DNA of 33,222 bases from JBICIG01 sp043101605 (GTDB lineage Bacteria > Planctomycetota > Phycisphaerae > Phycisphaerales > UBA1924): positions 1-33,222 of the forward strand of contig JBICIG010000065.1 in assembly GCA_043101605.1 (NCBI GenBank), written 5' to 3'. The notes under the pieces were generated by a model that ran no database searches, had not been told where the DNA came from, and saw only the letters and a list, made by a program, of their open reading frames with translations. Made by a program: the position numbers and the translations under genes. Every line of letters begins with the position of its first letter. Positions within the stretch are counted from its first letter, which is position 1. Shown piece by piece: positions 31,705 through 33,222 of this stretch.

Positions 31705-33222
31705 AGAACACCAGCAAGCTTGCAGCGGTGGCGGGTCTGGCGTGCGTCGCGTCGGCGGCGTTCGCGGCGCCGCCCCGGGTCATCTTCTCGGAGATCACGA
31801 CCAGCCCGACCAGCAGCGTGCCCGGCTTGGGCACCGCGCTGTTCCAGTCGTTCGATCGCCCGTATGTCTCGGCCGACGGAACGAACTGGATCCTGTCGGC
31901 CGACACCGACCTGGCGACCACCAACGACGAGGTCATCATCGTCGGCTCCGGGCTCACCGGCGGCGTCGTGGTGCAGGAGGGCGTGACCGTCCTCGACGGC
32001 AAGCTCGCCGGCCTGCTCGACCGCAACATGGGCATCAACGGCGCGGGCGACTTCGTCTTCGCGACCAACACCGACGGCGACACCAACACCGACGAGTATG
32101 TCTTCAAGTACGACTCGGGCCTCGACGCGTTCGTGGTCGTCGCACGCGAGGGCGACGATGTCCCCGGCGTGTTCGACGAGTTCTTCGGGATCACGCTCGA
32201 CAGCACGGGCATGCTCGACGACGGCACGCCGGTGTTCCGCGCTTCGTCCACCGTCGGCCTGCTCGGCACCACCGAGGACGACTTCCTCTTCAGCGGCACG
32301 AGCATCGTCGCCCAGACCGGCAACACCATCCCCGCGGGCCAGGCGTTCGGCTTCACCGAGACCTGGGATGTCTTCGACCTCAACGACTTCTACATCACCC
32401 CCAGCGGCGCCACGAGCGTCATCCAGGGCGATCTCACCGGCGCGACCACCGGCGATGATGTCGTCGTCGTCAACGGCACCGTCGTGATCCAGGAGGGCCA
32501 GCCCCTCGAGACCGGCGGTCTCCCCGTCGCGCTCGTCAGCGAGACGCTCGCCTCGGGCGAGAGCTGGTTCTCGCGCGGCGACTACAGCGACGATATCGAC
32601 TGGCTCGTCAAGGACGGCGTCATCGTCGCCGAGACCGGCGACCCGGTCCCCGGCGGGCTCCCCGGCGAGTTCCTTGACCAGACGCTCTTCTCCTCGACCT
32701 TCTTCCTGATGGCCGCCAACAGCAACGGCGACTATGTCTACGGCGCCACCACCAGCAACTCCGATCCCGAGGCCGACGCGGTCATCGTCCTCAACAACAC
32801 GACCGTCGTCCTCCGCCAGGGCGATCCGGTCGACCTCGACGGCAACGGGCTCGCCGACGACAACGCGTTCATCGACATCTTCAACAACGACGACGCGTTC
32901 CTCACCGACGACGGCCGCTACTACTTCACCGCCGACCTGTACGACAGCGCCCTGGTCTCGCTCGGGCAGGCGTTCATGGTGATCCAGCTCGACCTCGGCG
33001 GCGGGTGCCCGGCCGACCTGACCGGCTCCTCCGATCCCAACGATCCGAGCTACGGCATCGGCGACGGCGACGCCGACGGCGATGACTTCTTCTTCTACCT
33101 CGACGCCTTCAGCAGTTCCAACCTCGCGGTGTGCGACCTCACCGGCTCGTCCGATCCCAACGACCCGAGCTTCGGCAACCCCGACGGCGACTGCGACGGG
33201 GACGACTTCTTCTTCTACCTCG
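31701..33222 (+). CDS. Secreted repeat protein with dockerin-like C-terminal repeats, C-terminus cut off
   Basis: An open frame of at least 507 residues that runs past the window end. Residues 1-23 (MKNTSKLAAVAGLACVASAAFA) are a signal peptide. Six similar segments occur at about residues 89, 145, 202, 261, 307 and 369, each with a V/I-V-x-x-x-G-x-x-V/I/L pattern (for example VVVQEG, VVVAREG, IVAQTG, VVIQEG), spaced 46-62 residues apart, which suggests a beta-propeller. The end (from about 435) has two copies of a DLTGSSDPNDPS ... DGDxDGDDFFFYLD unit with Ca-binding-like Asp/Gly spacing. Such units occur at the ends of many secreted proteins of Phycisphaerae. It is probably extracellular or envelope-bound; function is unknown. 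The Shine-Dalgarno is AAGGGGA. Confidence 0.9.
   Translation, partial: MKNTSKLAAVAGLACVASAAFAAPPRVIFSEITTSPTSSVPGLGTALFQSFDRPYVSADGTNWILSADTDLATTNDEVIIVGSGLTGGVVVQEGVTVLDGKLAGLLDRNMGINGAGDFVFATNTDGDTNTDEYVFKYDSGLDAFVVVAREGDDVPGVFDEFFGITLDSTGMLDDGTPVFRASSTVGLLGTTEDDFLFSGTSIVAQTGNTIPAGQAFGFTETWDVFDLNDFYITPSGATSVIQGDLTGATTGDDVVVVNGTVVIQEGQPLETGGLPVALVSETLASGESWFSRGDYSDDIDWLVKDGVIVAETGDPVPGGLPGEFLDQTLFSSTFFLMAANSNGDYVYGATTSNSDPEADAVIVLNNTTVVLRQGDPVDLDGNGLADDNAFIDIFNNDDAFLTDDGRYYFTADLYDSALVSLGQAFMVIQLDLGGGCPADLTGSSDPNDPSYGIGDGDADGDDFFFYLDAFSSSNLAVCDLTGSSDPNDPSFGNPDGDCDGDDFFFYL
33005..33222 (+). repeat. Two copies of the dockerin-like Asp/Gly repeat
   Basis: Two near-identical units of about 40 codons begin at about 33005 and 33128. 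Each encodes DLTGSSDPNDPS followed by DGDxDGDDFFFYLD, and DNA is conserved along with the protein. The second unit is cut by the window edge. Confidence 0.85.

Noticed and set aside
33005..33222. CRISPR array
   Set aside because: The repeats are in frame, encode an Asp/Gly unit with a signal-peptide-bearing protein, and have no spacer pattern.

Overview
The window looks like chromosomal DNA of a planctomycete of the class Phycisphaerae. It is very GC-rich and the genes are tightly packed. Protein families point the same way: a secreted repeat protein ending in the Asp-rich dockerin-like repeats common in this class, a DUF1570 lipoprotein, a prepilin-type protein of the planctomycete kind, and lpxA together with a dcw-type cluster, which implies a Gram-negative envelope with lipid A and peptidoglycan genes. 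No mobile element, tRNA, rRNA or CRISPR array is visible.

Layout. At 1-435 (-) is a truncated TPR protein, divergent from valS (528-4163), whose stop overlaps the start of a DUF1570 metalloprotease-like lipoprotein (to 5233). A convergent minus-strand division cluster, rsmH, a LysM membrane protein, ftsL and ftsI, runs from 9617 down to 5278. Divergent from rsmH is a lipoprotein form of SppA (9653-10690), then a prepilin-like protein (10841-11770) and a small DUF2007-like membrane protein (11825-12214). A 573-base gap with several stem-loops and a heptamer repeat separates these from an M29 aminopeptidase (12788-13951, -). An OmpH/Skp-like chaperone (14097-14831) converges on lipB (14841-15551, -). 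The lipB gene is divergent from a plus-strand run: lpxA, a YycJ-like metallo-beta-lactamase-fold protein, a methyltransferase, rsfS and aroB (15629-19938).

Next come a ParA-type ATPase fused to a glycogen-binding CBM48-type domain (20150-21775) and an unrecognised partner gene (21803-23155). A strong terminator lies between this pair and a minus-strand run read toward it: acyP, a HAD phosphatase, an unknown protein, a SHOCT-like protein and clpX (27238 down to 23273). The window ends with dnaG, rpoD and a secreted repeat protein cut by the window edge.

Most of the content is housekeeping: translation (valS, rsmH, rsfS), cell division and wall (rsmH, ftsL, ftsI, LysM protein), outer membrane (lpxA, OmpH-like), lipoate (lipB), shikimate (aroB), proteolysis (clpX, sppA, M29) and the replication/transcription pair dnaG-rpoD. 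Two things stand out. One is the ParA-glycogen-binding fusion with its partner, a candidate system for positioning glycogen or other alpha-glucan. The other is that I could find no copy of the tetranucleotide ACGT in the 33 kb, although ACG is very common.
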